Of a stretch of DNA of 64,000 bases, positions 33,953-47,308 are shown one piece after another. Source of the DNA: Anas platyrhynchos (Eukaryota; Chordata; Aves; Anseriformes; Anatidae); the NCBI RefSeq assembly GCF_047663525.1, contig NC_092600.1, positions 8,715,501 to 8,779,500 on the forward strand, given 5' to 3'. How positions within the stretch are numbered: the first letter of the stretch is position 1; each line of letters begins with the position of its first letter. A model generated the notes under the pieces. That model saw only the letters and a program-made list of their open reading frames with translations, made no database searches and had not been told where the DNA came from. Position numbers and translations under genes: made by a program.

Positions 33953-33955
33953 CCT
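33826..33955 (+). repeat. (TTG)n and long T tract
   Basis: Repeated TTG units, short TGG runs and then an almost pure T tract ending in 35 consecutive T (33918-33952). It begins about 90 bp after the SPINK1-like polyadenylation signal. Confidence 0.9.
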
Positions 33956-34339
33956 GTAACATCCACAAAAGCAAAAATTACTGCTGGAGCCCCAGGGAAA
34001 AGGCCAGGACATTCCCAAGGAGGGTCAGGCCATGGCATAACAAGTCTCCCTATTGCACCCAGACTTCTGTTTTCCCTTCCTAAACTTCCAGCAGAGGAGA
34101 TTTTAGCATTCTCATGAATCTCATTGACGTTCACTAAGAACAAAGCACTAAATCCTGTGCTCCAAGACCTTTGCCACGAGCAAGGGTCCCAGAGGTCACC
34201 TCCACGCCAACCTCCCCCCCGCTTCCTCTGCACAGCACAGGACCGGCTCGAGCCTTGCCCTGCAGGTCACAACCACCCAACGCCCCTGAAAACCCAAAAA
34301 AGCTGCATTTTTTCTATCAAACCAAAAAAAAGAGGGGGT

Positions 34340-34660
34340 GGGCGGGGGTGGACTGTTTTTTTCCTCCGGCCTCGCTGAGCCTCGCACCCGCGGGAGGAGC
34401 TTTGGGCACTGGAGGCCGCTGTTGCTCCGCCGAGGAGCCGAGACCGGGGCAGCCCCGGGGGCGAGCGGCGAGACCCCGGTACCTGGAGGGAGGCAGGTCC
34501 GGAGGGGAGGAGGCTGTGGGGTGGAGGCCCGGCCTCGCTGCCTCCCCCCCAAAAAAAAAAAAATAAATCAACCGCAGCCCGACGAGGTGCCAGGAGCGAG
34601 GCGTGGGCTGGGGGTTGAAGCATCTCGGTGGCGGTCCCTCGAACCGTGCCGGTTTTGGGG
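34340..34660. promoter_or_regulatory. Compact CpG island
   Basis: I count about 29 CpG dinucleotides in roughly 315 bp, in a window where CpG is otherwise sparse. The segment is strongly G+C-rich, starts with a G-rich run (34331-34350) and is interrupted by a C7-A13 run at 34544-34563. It lies about 0.6 kb downstream of the SPINK1-like polyadenylation signal. No clear splice donor follows on the + strand. It may be an unannotated promoter or a regulatory element; open frames across it look accidental. Confidence 0.6.
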
Positions 34661-35737
34661 AAATGGGACCGCTTGGTTCTAGTGGATCCTGAAGTTTGCT
34701 TCGGTTAGAAATAGCTGCCGGATTTCTTTTTGTGGTCCTTGGAGAAGTGGCTGATGCACAAAAAAGTGTGGGATCGAGCCGAGGGGAAGCTCCGGTGCTC
34801 ACTCGAATTAAGCGATGAAAGCAGCTGAGGATGGGCAGGAGGGGGGCAATGCGGGCTCCCCTTCCCAGAGCTGCTGTGGTCAAGGGAGAGATGAAAAATG
34901 ACTCCCCACGTAAAACTAATGCACTGAAGGTGGAAGCCCCAAATGGGTTTAGGAGTGCAAACTGCCCCGACGTCTTGGCACAAAGGGCGTCGTGGAAATG
35001 TGCCTCCTGCCGCTGGGGTATTTCCAATTCTGCTGCATCGTGAGAAACAAAGCAGGGTTTTTACCTGGAGGGGTCCCTGCAGCTGGGGCTGGCCAGAGGG
35101 GGGCTGAGCCTCCCCCTGCTCACTCGCTGTGCTTGGACTTTGTGGTGCAGCTAAATCCAACCTAGCTCCAGTCGTGTCCAAGCTGGTTCCTTCCACCCAG
35201 ACTCTGCTGGAGAGGTTACAAAAAGGCCAGCACACACCAAGCAAAATATATTTCCTGTCTGTGGCTTTTCTTGGAAACATCACCCGGCATTAGCCAAGAG
35301 CAGCTCTTGATACAGTGAGGTGCCTCCTGAGCTTGCAAACCAAGGGTCATGGTAGTGAGATGGCTGAGCAGGGCTGCATCTCCCCAGGCACTGTTCTGTT
35401 GGGAAATAGGATTTCTGTTAAATGCCAGCCACTTCTGGGCAGCAAAATCCACGTCAGGCTTGAGATAACGGGAAGCAACAGTGGGTCAAGGGCCACCCAG
35501 CAGCTACCACACAGCACGGCACATCAGAAGGGTCTGGTTCTTGCCCGCTTTCCAGTTTTGGTCAAAATAAACCTTTGCCAGGGTTTGCTGTTGATGCAGG
35601 AGCTCTTCAAAGTGGGGTGGCATTCTGCTTAGTGTCTTCGAAGCAATCCTGGGAGCTGTCAAGCCTTAAGGAGGTGTCACAGAGTGACAAAAAACAGACA
35701 GCTGGGGACAGATGGCCCAGGACAGCATGTGCTGACC

Positions 35738-35757
35738 AAAAAAAAAAAAAAAAAAAA
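35738..35757. repeat. A20 homopolymer
   Basis: Uninterrupted run of 20 A. Confidence 0.95.
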
Positions 35758-36720
35758 GGCAAAAAACAAAAAAATGAGGATTTTCTGCCAGCAAAAATTA
35801 TGGTGAAATTCAGCTGACGGAAGCCCTCCCCACGTCACTTTCAATGATATCCCTGTCCAAGGGGGAGTATTTATTCCCACTGCTGATGGCATTTGACTTT
35901 ATAACATCATCATAAACTTTGAGGTCAGGATTAGAAATGGACCAAGGAATTTTAATGATGTGCAAGGCTTCAGCTGAGAAGAAACTCTGGTATTTTGGTA
36001 GTTTCAAAATATTCCTGTTGCAAAGAGGCAACTGGCACCGCCTTTGCCCGCTGCAGCCTTCCCAGCCTTTCTCCAGTACGAAGGCTTCTATATTAACCAG
36101 TTTTCATCATCAGGTTTGTTTTTCTAGGCTGAAAATAAGCAGAGCCTCCCTTGGCCCTGCTGCAGCTGCCAGGACCACTTTCTACAGGGCATGTTCAGCT
36201 CCAGGTGACTTTTCCTTCTGGTGAGCTGAATTGAACCCAGTTTGGAGAGCTGGCGAGAGGAGCCTCCTCTTTGTTGAGACCCTTTGGGACCCCCCCACTG
36301 CAGGTGAAGGGCTCGGTGTGTGCTGGCAGCGCTGCGAGCCACCTCCAGGATCTGGCCTTTCACAGAGGGTGGTGTCCTCAGCACCCACCGTGGAGCAGAG
36401 GTTCGGAGTCTGTTCTGCTGCATGGGCTAGGTCTCACTACAGACCTACATAACTGCTTCAGCTGCTGCTCTTGTGACCACCTCAAGGAGAGATCTGGCAA
36501 GTACCAGCAGTTTTATGACACAGGGAAAGAGTTCCCAGCACTGCTGCTGGAGGTTGTACTGCCAAGCCTAAGGCTTGAGAAAGAAAAAACAAATCGGTCT
36601 CACCCCCACAGGAAACACTCATCTTAACTCTGCAAGGCAAAAGTCTCGCTCGAAGATGACGGAATGGATGGAAGGATGCTTTTAAACTGCAAATTTCCTC
36701 TCGTCTAAACCACAGCTACC

Positions 36721-36761
36721 TAGTGGAAAAGCTGTTCCTTAGTGGAAAAGCTGTTCCTTAG
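36721..36761 (+). repeat. Tandem duplication, 19-bp unit, 2.2 copies
   Basis: TAGTGGAAAAGCTGTTCCT is perfectly repeated at 36721-36739 and 36740-36758, followed by TAG. This is a recent local duplication. Confidence 0.95.
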
Positions 36762-39700
36762 CGACTGTCTGGGAATGAGCTGGACGTGGTCCTGCGCAGC
36801 TACAGACAGGCTGTCCGTGGGGCTTTGGGGGTTGTGGCAGGACCATCACTGAGCAGAGTGGGCACTTCTCACCTGCAGGCCAGGAGCACGGTAATAGTCA
36901 CAGACACAGAGCAAGGAGCAACAACGAGAGCTGCAGATTTGGAGCAGCAGCTTGGCTCCAGCTTTCGAGTGTCTGTGAGCTGTTAGAGTCAAGTCCAACG
37001 ACAGTGATGGTTTGTAATAAGTCAGCAAACTTCCAGGAATCTGGAGTATCCCAAATGCTCTGCAGCTGGGTAGACGGCAAGACAGCTCAGCCAAGGGTTC
37101 TACACTCGTTTTCTGGCCTTCATCCTGCATCAGGCACGCTCTGCTCATAGCAAAGGGCAGCAGGGGCTGGAAGCACCAGCTCTGTGTGAGTCCTGGGCAC
37201 AAAGCTGGATGCCTCGCACCATGCAGGCTGCCAGGGACCTCCCACCAGGAGCTCTGCTTCCTCCCAGCTGAGAAGCACAACCCTTGGGAAGCTCCCAGAT
37301 CCCATCCTTCACCTGTACCAGAACAAGAACCCATCATTGTAGCAGGACTGGACTGCAGGCTTTTTCCAAAAAACTTAAGTGCATTACTCGATACGAGTGA
37401 ATACCACAAACAGAAAATCACACGTGGTTTCTGGGGAAAGTCAGCTCCTTCCTGGCACATCCTGGCATGAAATCACGCAATGATCCACCCTCATACCTGC
37501 TTGGCGGGAGGGCTGGAAAGTTCTCCCTTGCTGGCAGATGGTGCTAATGCAGCCCAAAGCCACAAAGACATTAGGTCAGTGCGAGTGTCCAGCTTGAGAG
37601 TTGTAAATATCACTCTCAGGGACCAAGATCTGATGCATTAATCAGAGATCCCATACCAGCCCTATTTCCTGAACTTAGCATCCGTACTGGGGAAGGGAAA
37701 CAACAGCTTTTGCTGGGAATGGGAGATGCTCCCAGTGGAGCACCATTCCCCACTGATGTCCTCCCAGGTGGTATTGAAGCCCAGGAGTATGATGCCAAGG
37801 GCCAGGTGCTGGCTGAAAAACAGGAGACAAGCAAGTGCACGCAGCAGCGAGATAGTACGAATGCCTGATGCAAAGCATGCTAGAACCAGCGGACCCAACC
37901 CCAACAAGGCACCAGACATAGCTTCAGCTCCATCACTGCGGTCACTGTTGAGCTGAAAGCATTTCTGGCTGCCCCAGCGCTCAGGCAGGCTGGGGATGCT
38001 GCAGTCACGATGCAGAGCATCTGCACCGGGGCTCAGCAGCTTTCCCCTGGCTGCAGATCTGAGCAGACGAAGGGTGGGACAGGGTGGGTCTGTCCCTGGC
38101 ACACCGAGCAGGATGCTCTGGGGGACAGAGCCTGGATCCCTGCCTGGGAATGTGCAGACCAGACTGTGCTGACTTAAAGCAAGCCAAGCAAAAAGGGGCT
38201 GGGACACAGCCCCAAATTTCTGCCCTCTAACCCTTTCTCGGCCACTGTGCCCTGAGCTCCACAACCCAATTCAACAGCTGCTGCTAATTTTGGTGCTCAG
38301 AAGCAGACCCCGATGTTCCCGAGCTGGCTGGCTCAGAGCTGCTCACACAGCCACAGGGGTACTCCCTGACAGCACAAGGAAGATGAAGGTAGCAAGTAAA
38401 CTGTAACAGAGTTCAAGGCCAGTCTTTCTCTGGAAAATCTGTTTGAAAGATTAAGGATCAAATGGCTCGGTCACATGGAGCATCCCATTGTTTCTGCTCC
38501 TTCTTAACACAGAGCCACAAATAGCCCCAAATCTTGGCAAAGTCCATTAGCTGTCTAGTTACAACTTAACTTCCCCGAAAGCTATTAGGAAAAATTATTC
38601 ACCTCTGTATACGCAGGAGCAGACAAGCATCTTCCGGCTCCAGTTCTGGTAAATATCCCCCGCACCACTCCAACTCCTTTTAAAGATAATTCCTGCCCCA
38701 GAGGCAGCTACTTCACTGCTATGGCAAGTTCGTGCCTTCTTAGAGGCAAAGTGCAGGCTTTGGCCTAAATAGGGCATCGAGCCCAGGAAACGTATATTTA
38801 GAGCTGCACAGCTGAACTGCCACTCTCAGAAATAAAGCTAGGAGAGCGAGGCCTCCTGCAGGAACCAGTCCTGACAGCAGAAGTTTCCCATGCAAACAGC
38901 TCCTGTCAATGGGGCTGCGAGATGGTGCGCGCAGCTTCTTCCAGGAGCAGCCCAATTCACAGCTTTCAGGATCCGGAGGTTAATCTCAGTCCTCAGCTCT
39001 TACTTGCTCACGGAAAACACTATCCAGATGGCCCTCGGAAAGGCAAACAGAGGAAACGAGCTCCAGAACCGGGTCTTTGAGGATTGCAGCCGGAGGTTTT
39101 ACATGCTGGAAATGGCACAGTTGCCATCTTGAGAGCTTAGAGGGCTTCCTCATCTGAAATCCTGACACACACACACATATAGCAGCATGTAATATATGTG
39201 TAATGGTCAGAAAGGCCCTAATTAAGTGGAAGATGAAAAACGGCACCATTTCAGCACTATGCTCAGGTAGTCCAGACAGCCTGCCGTGAGACACCAGTGG
39301 GGCCACTGTAAGAGCCTCCACACTTCATCTCTGCTGCTGCTGCTGAAAGCATTTGAGTTCGGGGAATCCTTTCCAGAAACTCCTTGACTCCCTGACCCTG
39401 AGAAATGAGCCAGAAACCAGTCTGGGATAGAAAGCAAACTGTTTTGTTTCAGCCAAGATAAATCTAGAGACGGAAAGGAACCTCGGAGGACGACTAAAAA
39501 TATCCCTGCAAACTTGTACCCTGGCAGCGTGCCTAATTGGGCAGTGCCCACGTCGGGAGGAGATATTCGTGTGAAAACCTGACGCTGGGTGGCCAGGCTG
39601 CAGGTGGGAGCTCACCCGAACACCTGCCCCTGGGAAGGCAGGAGGGGAAACGCAAGGGGGAGCAGCAGCAGGAGGCACCTGCATGTAATTTTCTCAGCCT

Positions 39701-40069
39701 CTGATCGAGCATGCTGAAGAATAACTTGCCCATGTTGAGACAGGGTGTGAAAACCGCTTTGTCAATACATAGAAATTGTGAGGCTGTTGTGCCGGTCAGG
39801 GCAAGAGGTTTTATTTTGAGACCATCAAGGGAGACATAACTCTTTAGAAAAATCAATGAAATTTAAATGAGGACATAGAAATGGTTGTTTTAGCCCCAAA
39901 GGTCCATCTAGTCCTTTACTGTGCTGCCAGCACAGTATGTCCTTCATCAGGAGAACATAGTTGTGCATTTCCCAGGAGCACCGCGAACATGAGAAACATG
40001 AGGAGAGCCACATGAGGGACTGCCATCCGCCCGCCTCCTCCCAGCTCCAACATCTGACCTCAAAATTAG

Positions 40070-40102
40070 TTTTTTTTGTTTTGTTGTTGTTTTTTTTTTT
40101 TT
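40070..40102. repeat. T-rich tract with TTG units
   Basis: T7, then TTG repeats, then T12. Confidence 0.9.
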
Positions 40103-43100
40103 ACCTCTGCCAGCAGACATGAAGGTCTGGTGGCCTCAATTCAAGGTCTTGGGTAACACCTTGGTGGGTAGGTCCCAGGGGATCCCAGTCCCATCGGCGG
40201 AGCCAGACAGGAATCGGCTTGGCAAGGAGTTGCTGCCCGGCGGGGGGGTCACACCGCAGGCTGCACAGCTGGGTGCAGGAGAGCTTTCCTGTCCCCACGG
40301 AGCCATTTGCACCACGTCAGCTGGTCTGGAGGCCTCGGGCATGCTCTGCCACCCCTCCTGAACCCAGGCGTCAGCAAAATCCATCTGTGACTAGCCGAAG
40401 GGAAAACAGTGACGTCTCTGGTGTGCTTCTATTTACGAGAACCCTAATTAAATATCAAGAGACACTGTTTTTTTGTTCAGTTCTTACCAAGCCAACCCTC
40501 AGCCACCAAAGTCTGTGGTCTCAACTCGAGATTTCATCCCCCATTGCTGGCTCTGACCATGTCTGACTCTGTAGCTCTGGCATTGTGTCCTTCCAAAACG
40601 CTACCGCCAGCTGTTCCATCTCCCTAATATCAAGGTAATAACCATAAATTAATGCACAATTAGAAAATAAAGCTTGGAGGAGCCTGAGGAGGTCATAGTA
40701 TAACCAATGGCTTCAGATAATTTTCCATTTTCTTTCAAAAGCAAAAACCATTTCCCCATGTCTGTCTTTCTGGTTTGGCTTATGTTCACAACATCTTCTC
40801 TTGGCCATAAGAGATGGAGAGGAAAAAGCTTTTTCTTCCTCCTCCCTGTAGCTTTTTACACATGTGAAGAGCTTTACACTCCTGTTTAGCCTCAATCTTC
40901 AGTAAACATTTTTTTTCCTTCCATCTCTTCTGCTAGGCTGGATTTTCTCTCCCTCTCCCTACTCCCACCCTTGTCCTCTGCTCTTAACCCTAATCCAAAC
41001 CTGAAACCCACTGCCAAATCTTATGGCCTTCTCATAGGAAGCTTTGACCTGGAAAGACCACACACAGTTCAGGGTGGTTCTTTGGTATTTGTGTTTCAAT
41101 GACACACCACACAGCACTGTCCATTTCACCTCTACAGCTCCCAAAGCCCACCAAATTGCTCTCACTCACAACCGCTCCTTTCACATCCCAAAAGCCCACA
41201 GAGCTCCCCAAAGCCTCATACCAAGCCCTGCTGACTTCTGGCTCTTCCAGCTCCCACGTGCACCTCGACTTGAAGGCTGACGATGCCTCTCTCTGAGAAA
41301 GGCAAAAGGATCTGTTTGCCCTCCTGCTCCCTAGCTGCTGTCCTCACGCCAGCGCAGGTCTGGGATGTCACCAGCTGTAACATGATCCTGCACTTCTCAT
41401 GTCTGTAAATATTTTCTAAACATTTTTTTTTTTCATCTGAAGAATCTTAAAAACTAGGCCAAAAAGAACAACTGGGCTATTTAAGAATCAGATTTGCCTT
41501 TGGCTTTTTTGATCAAGAATGCTTTTAAATAGGCTCAGCTGTCAACACAGGGACTGACTTCATAATAAATGCCTGACATTTCAGTCATTATTCTTCAGAG
41601 TTGTTATACTTCCCCCAGTGTCTGCGTGCTTACTTAAAGATTCACCAATGCTGGTGTTTCCATTACAGGCCCAGGCTACTGCGAAAGGAATTAAACTCTT
41701 TGTAAACAGCCAGCAGCCTCCGTCCAGCCAGCCCTTGGGGGTCAGATGGCAACGGGTGCAGAGCAGGCGAGGACGCCTGGGAGGGTAGCGCCGGGGTCAG
41801 CACTGCTTTGCGGGAGGCAGAAGCGACCAGCGGCTTTGCTCATGCACAGACGATGGCTTCTGCACTTCTGCAGAGTCTCGTGCCACTGCAGGGCTGTTTA
41901 TTTCATCCTCCCTCTTTGGCTAAGCAAGCAAACCTGCTCTGCAGAGAAACTGCCACTCAAGAAGTCATCAGCTGGGTTTTAGCAGCGCTGGCCAAGGCTC
42001 CTGCAATGTCACAGCAGAGGTGGGGGACAGCAGGAGGGGACAGCCACGGCCTGTGCATTGCACGTTGGGAGGTCACCACACGTGGAAACGGAAAGACGAT
42101 GCTAGGCCATCAAGCACGCAGTAAATGCTCAGGTTCTTAAACTTTACTCTCATGCTAGCTCAATGCGCTCTATGTTTAGGGGATTTTTTTCTTTTTATGG
42201 AGCATGTGGCAGCCTAATTACAGTCATTACATTGCCTCAAACTATTTAAAAGAAGTTGCTACATATAATTACGTGCGTGTAAGTGAGAATAATGCCATGG
42301 CAAACACCACGGCACTCGCACACGCTGGAGCAAGCTGTCCACAATTCCCCAGCACAGAGCCGAAAGGGTGACGGTTGCAGCCTGCTTGCAGGCCAAAGTG
42401 CATTTCCAGAAGCTATATCAGGTCAGTTGTCCATTGCCTCCATCCCACAATAGATGTCACGACCTGTGTACGCATTGTTTGCTATATTTAGCAAAACTGG
42501 AACTCTTCCTGCAGCGTAATTTTAGCGGGTAACCATCCCCCCAAAGCCACGCAGGCCGACTTCCAGCAGCCCCTCAGCATGCACATTGTTCATTCAAGAG
42601 ATGCCGAAGAGCTAAATTCCTGGAAGTGTTTATTACGATTGGCTGCTCTCACCGATTTCACAACAGGCTCCCACCTTTTCTAATGAAAATGAAATTAAAT
42701 CCCACGCTGGCACGGCTCGCACCCGGCTGCTCCCTGGGGGAGCCCACGGGGCTGGCAGCACACAGCGGCACAGAACACGTTTTCCCTGGGTCAGCTCGTC
42801 ACAACCACTTTGCGGTAACTTCAGCTTGCTTATTTGGCTGCTGGAGATGGGAAAGCAGCAGGGAAAGGTCTGCGTGCCCTGCAGACGTCGTGGCCCTGCC
42901 ACGCACACGAGGGGCATGAGGTTCCTGGGGAGGACGCAAGGGTAAGGATGGCTGCATGCTCAGCCCAAGGTAACTCAGGAAAACTCCATCCTCTTCGCGC
43001 TGGGACCAAGATGGTTTTCCTTCTGAGACTGACTTAAAGAATGAGCTCAAATACTATTTTCATGGCCACGAGCACTGTCCCATTGGTTTCCCACTCCACT

Positions 43101-45479
43101 CCTCCATCTATTCAACAAACCGCAGCAGGGACTCGCTGCCTCCGCAGCCGCTTTGCTGCTGCATGCCCTGCTGAAGGAGTACGCTGCTTTGTTATGCAAA
43201 AGAGTACAAAGAGTCCCTTCCGTGCAGCAGCAAGCAACACAAACATTTCCTAAATGAGACCAGCCAAGCCCAGAGGCAGATACTGGTTCGATCTATAGGG
43301 AGACCAGAATTATTCCACTGCACGCTTGGCTGCCAGGAGGAGTTTTGCAAATGCTTTAATGAAGTCTGGACTGCACCAAGGCAAGGATGTCAAATTAATT
43401 CTTGATGATCTCCAGTACAAAAGGAGCTCTTCATCTATCTTTCCATCCAAGTTTCTTGTTTTGGTTCTTTTCTCTTTAGGAATTAAGTAAGCAATTAGGT
43501 AGAGAGAAGTAAAACTAGCAGAAAGCGCGGGAGAGAAAACACCTCCAGCAGAGCGATGGAAGCTGAGAGCGACGGCCATACGGAGGCTGCTGCCCTGCAC
43601 AACCACGACTCCCAGGGCACAGTTTGGTCAATTAGAGCCTTACCAGCAGCAGACTGACTTAGCAAAAGCACATAAACCAGCTGGCCCTGAAATTTATTTT
43701 CCTTGTCTACCCTTTGCTGACAAACACGAGCCATTTTCATATAGCCCTGGGAAAGCTCTTGCTCTGCAAGTCATTAGTTTATGCAATTATGGCTTTCTCT
43801 GTTGAACGTCATATGTGCAATGCCCATTGCTGGGGATAGGAAAGTGCCTTCCATTACCAGAAGAGGCAAGCAGACATGCCACACTTGCTGGAACAGGAGA
43901 TATTCATGTCCTGTCACTGGCAGGATGCTCCCAGCCAGCCAGCAGCTGCCTCTGGCTGTCTTCTTCTCTAGGGCTTGCCGTGGGACTGCAAGTGAGAAAC
44001 AGGGTGCTGCTGAAGAAAGCTGCTTGCGCCATACAGCCACACACCTGGCAGCTGTGAACAGCACCTTAGCTCCAGCAGCCCAGCCCTCACAGAGCTGCCC
44101 TGGCACAGAGCAGGTCCTGCATTTCTGGGGACCTCAGCAGCCCAGGCTGGATTATAAGGGGAAGTGTGTTTCTGATCCCTTAGGCGGATCCAAAGCAACA
44201 GCTTTGGATGAAAACGCTGACTGCAAACCAGGACAAAGGTCCTGCTGCAGAAAAACCCAAAATCAACCAAGCAAGTAATCGACAAATAAAAGCACAGAGG
44301 CCAGCTCTTTGGGACAGTGGTTTTGTAACTCAGGGGTTGGGCAGGTGAGATGTGGTCGGACCACAGGCTCGGAGCATGGGGCCAGGTCTTCCCCTCATGC
44401 TGGGCACTGAGCAGGGAAAGCTCAAGCCCAGCAGCCAAGGAAGGGCTGAGCAGATACAGCTGCTTTCAGAGCTTCACCTGGTGCAGCCACTGGTACCCAG
44501 CACCAGCCTGTTCCTCAGGGGCACATCCTGCCCGGGCCATGCCCCTTTTCTTCTCATTTAGCAGTCAGTATACCACAAAACAGGTAGAAGTCTCCCTGCT
44601 CCAAGTGACTCAAATGAGCTGTGCCTAATAGACCGTCCATCTCTTTGCCATTTGTTTTGGCATCTTTGACTGTTTTAAATCCTGCTTAGAGCTGTGTAAC
44701 AACCGAGATTACACCAGTCACAACTGCCACACAAACATCTCTATTACTACCTGTTCACTGGAAACATGATTTTTTTTTTTTCCTCCCCTCTTTTCCCTTT
44801 GCTAATGCAACACTGACAGCAAATTGCACCGAGGCAGGAGGGCAGGGTGTGACGATAATTATGTTGTCCCAGCCCGAGGTACGACACCAATATCGCCTGC
44901 TGGTGCGAGGCATGGTGGAAACCTGCGCAGGCTTGCAGCGCTCAGGCATACTGAGCAGGATCCGCAGGTGCCTGGTTTAATAGCTCACTCTCAGCACCGC
45001 CATCCAATTCTCCTCCAAATAATCAGACAGGCTTGGCTGGTGCCAGGCAAAACAGACAGCGACCTCTAACACCAGCCCCTGCTGAGAGCAGCTCGGCAAG
45101 GACGCAGCCGTCACACGTGCGCACGGGGTCCGAGTGACATAGCGAAGCTTCCAAAGGGATTTTGACAAGGTGACATCTAAACGGCGGCTGAAAATTCATC
45201 CAAGCTGCCTCGCCTGGTTGCTGCCAGTGTCTGGTGGTTTCCAGTCTCCTGGAAGCACATATTTCCAAAAAGGGCATGGAAAGTTTTGAAGATGTAAGAT
45301 TTAGGGCCACAATTTGTGTCAGTTATTTGACCTGTCAGCAAAGGCATCTCCTTCCAGAAGTCCCTCTGCCTGCTTTGCATATCCCTTCCCAGAAACTTCC
45401 CTGCTGCACATATTTACATGGGAAAAATTGTTTTGTGAAATTGAATTTTTATATAGAAATGCTTCAAGTCTGGTGCTTT

Positions 45480-45492
45480 CCCCCCCCCCCCC
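45480..45492. repeat. C13 homopolymer
   Basis: Uninterrupted run of 13 C. Confidence 0.9.
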
Positions 45493-46027
45493 GAAATTTC
45501 TGATAATCTTCTCTGGATATTTGCCTGTAAAAATGGGTTTTCCCCATCATTTCTACGTTTCAGAGTTGTTCTGCCATGTATTTCACCAATCCGATAAATT
45601 AAAAGATTTTATAGTTCTACATAAGAACAAAAAAATCCAGATTTCTTTTAAAAGGAAGCTGTTCCTTGGAATCAGCCAGAAGCATCCAGGATTTCCTCCT
45701 CCAGAATTTCATAAGAAATATTAAAGGGTGGCATTTCCTGTCCTTTTTATTCCCCCCACCACCACCACCAGAAACACGCTGACATCCCCAGCCTCCTACA
45801 GGAAGGTGCCCCAGCTCCTCCACTGCTCTGCCATAACGCAGTCCTCAAGCTGCTCTTTCTGCATGCCCCAGGGCACTTCTGAGAGCATTTGCCCTACACA
45901 TGTAGGACAGCTTTGGGGGCACTCCATGCACAGCATTTCTCAATTCACCGCTTACATAAAAGGCAGCAGAATGATGGGATGACCCCCAAAACTGTTCCCA
46001 CGGTCCTTACTTGCATGCAGTGCTGCA

Positions 46028-46059
46028 GAGCATTTGTGCAGCAGAGTATTTGTGCAGCT
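46028..46059 (+). repeat. Tandem duplication, 16-bp unit, two copies
   Basis: GAGCATTTGTGCAGCA is followed by GAGTATTTGTGCAGCT, with two differences between copies. Confidence 0.85.
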
Positions 46060-47279
46060 TGCCCTTGTTTGCATTTTAAGAGCCTCCAAACCCTAGCTGC
46101 GAGGAAAAACAGATGTTGCAAATACACACCCAAATTGCACAGCATGGGATGCCCTGCCAGATCTCCCAAACCTCTCGGGACACCTGAAAGGGGAAGGCTG
46201 GAGCAAGCAGGCTCCTTGGTATCTTGCTGCTGTGCAAGGAACCAGGTGAAGGACCACCCTAAAGCCGCCAAAGAACAAGTGACCCTAAAGCAGGAGATCT
46301 CCAAGTCCTGAAAAATGAAGGCAGAAGGGCTCAGGACACCCCTGCTGCTTTTCCTGCAGCAAAGAGCTGAGCAGAACAGCTCTGGAGGGAGAGGGAAACA
46401 CAGGCTGACTTGCAGTGCCCCTGTGCAGGGACAAAGCCAGACAACATCCATCCAGAAGGCTGCCGACACCCTGTGTTGGCATCCCCACACTATCCAGCCC
46501 TGCAGCCTGCCAAACAGCTACAGATTCCAGGGAAGCAGGAGATGTACCTGGGCATGGCGAGGAGCAGAGCGTTGTTCAGCTCCCAGATTGCACCACAGCA
46601 CCTGGCCCAGAGCACGCACCACACTGGTTTTCCAGGAACACACACACTGAGCTCCAAAGTCCCCCAAAACAATCACATAAGGTCCGTGCACACCAATAGC
46701 TCTGCCTTCGCTGACAGAACAAGTCCAGACCTCGGAAGCCAACATGAGGCTTACAGCACACCCAGGGCTCTTTTCTTCTCGATATTCACTTTAAAAAAGC
46801 TCCATCCTTTGCGTGTACCAACTTGCCTGCATGGCTCTGTATTTTCTTCACCTGCAGTCAGCACAGCAACTCTATCAACTGTGCTCCCAGCAGTTTGTTT
46901 GGTGAGAAATACAGAAGGAAGCATTTTTGCCTCCAGCCTCGTACGGTGCTAGCCACCTTCTTGTTTTCACAGCAGCCACAGCACAAGGCTGGAGTATTTT
47001 AGACCCCTCCATGCACACGTGCAGTCATTCCCTGCATGGGTAGCAGCTGGGTGTAGGAAACCAGCAGCGAGCTCCACGCCTCTCTCCAGTCCCTTTGGGC
47101 AGCAAGGCTCCCAGAAAGTGCAATGAGCCCTCACCAAGTTCCCAGATACATCCAGGGATCAGATGCCTGGTGCATGACATTTGATGAGTTCCACACAACT
47201 CTTGCTTAAGCGCAGCCACCTCCCAGTGGCTGGGAGGGGATACTGGGAACTGCGAGAGCTCAGCTCCCCTGTGGTCAGC

Positions 47280-47308
47280 AGCACCGTCACCAGCACCGTC
47301 ACCAGCAC
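47280..47308 (+). repeat. Tandem repeat, 12-bp unit, about 2.4 copies
   Basis: AGCACCGTCACC occurs twice in tandem, with a partial third copy. Confidence 0.85.

Noticed and set aside
33726-34018. Frames with poly-Lys/Asn or poly-Phe
   Set aside because: They are translations of the T-rich tract, not genes.
34331-34350. G-quadruplex candidate at the edge of the CpG island
   Set aside because: Only three runs of three or more G plus a GG; it does not meet the usual four-tract rule.
34317-35027. 236-codon frame on the - strand across the CpG island
   Set aside because: It includes translated homopolymer (runs of Phe and Gly from A/C tracts) and no domain; openness is explained by G+C content.
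37662-38264. 200-codon frame on the - strand
   Set aside because: Low-complexity Ser/Leu/Pro composition, open frames on the other strand, no homology recognised.
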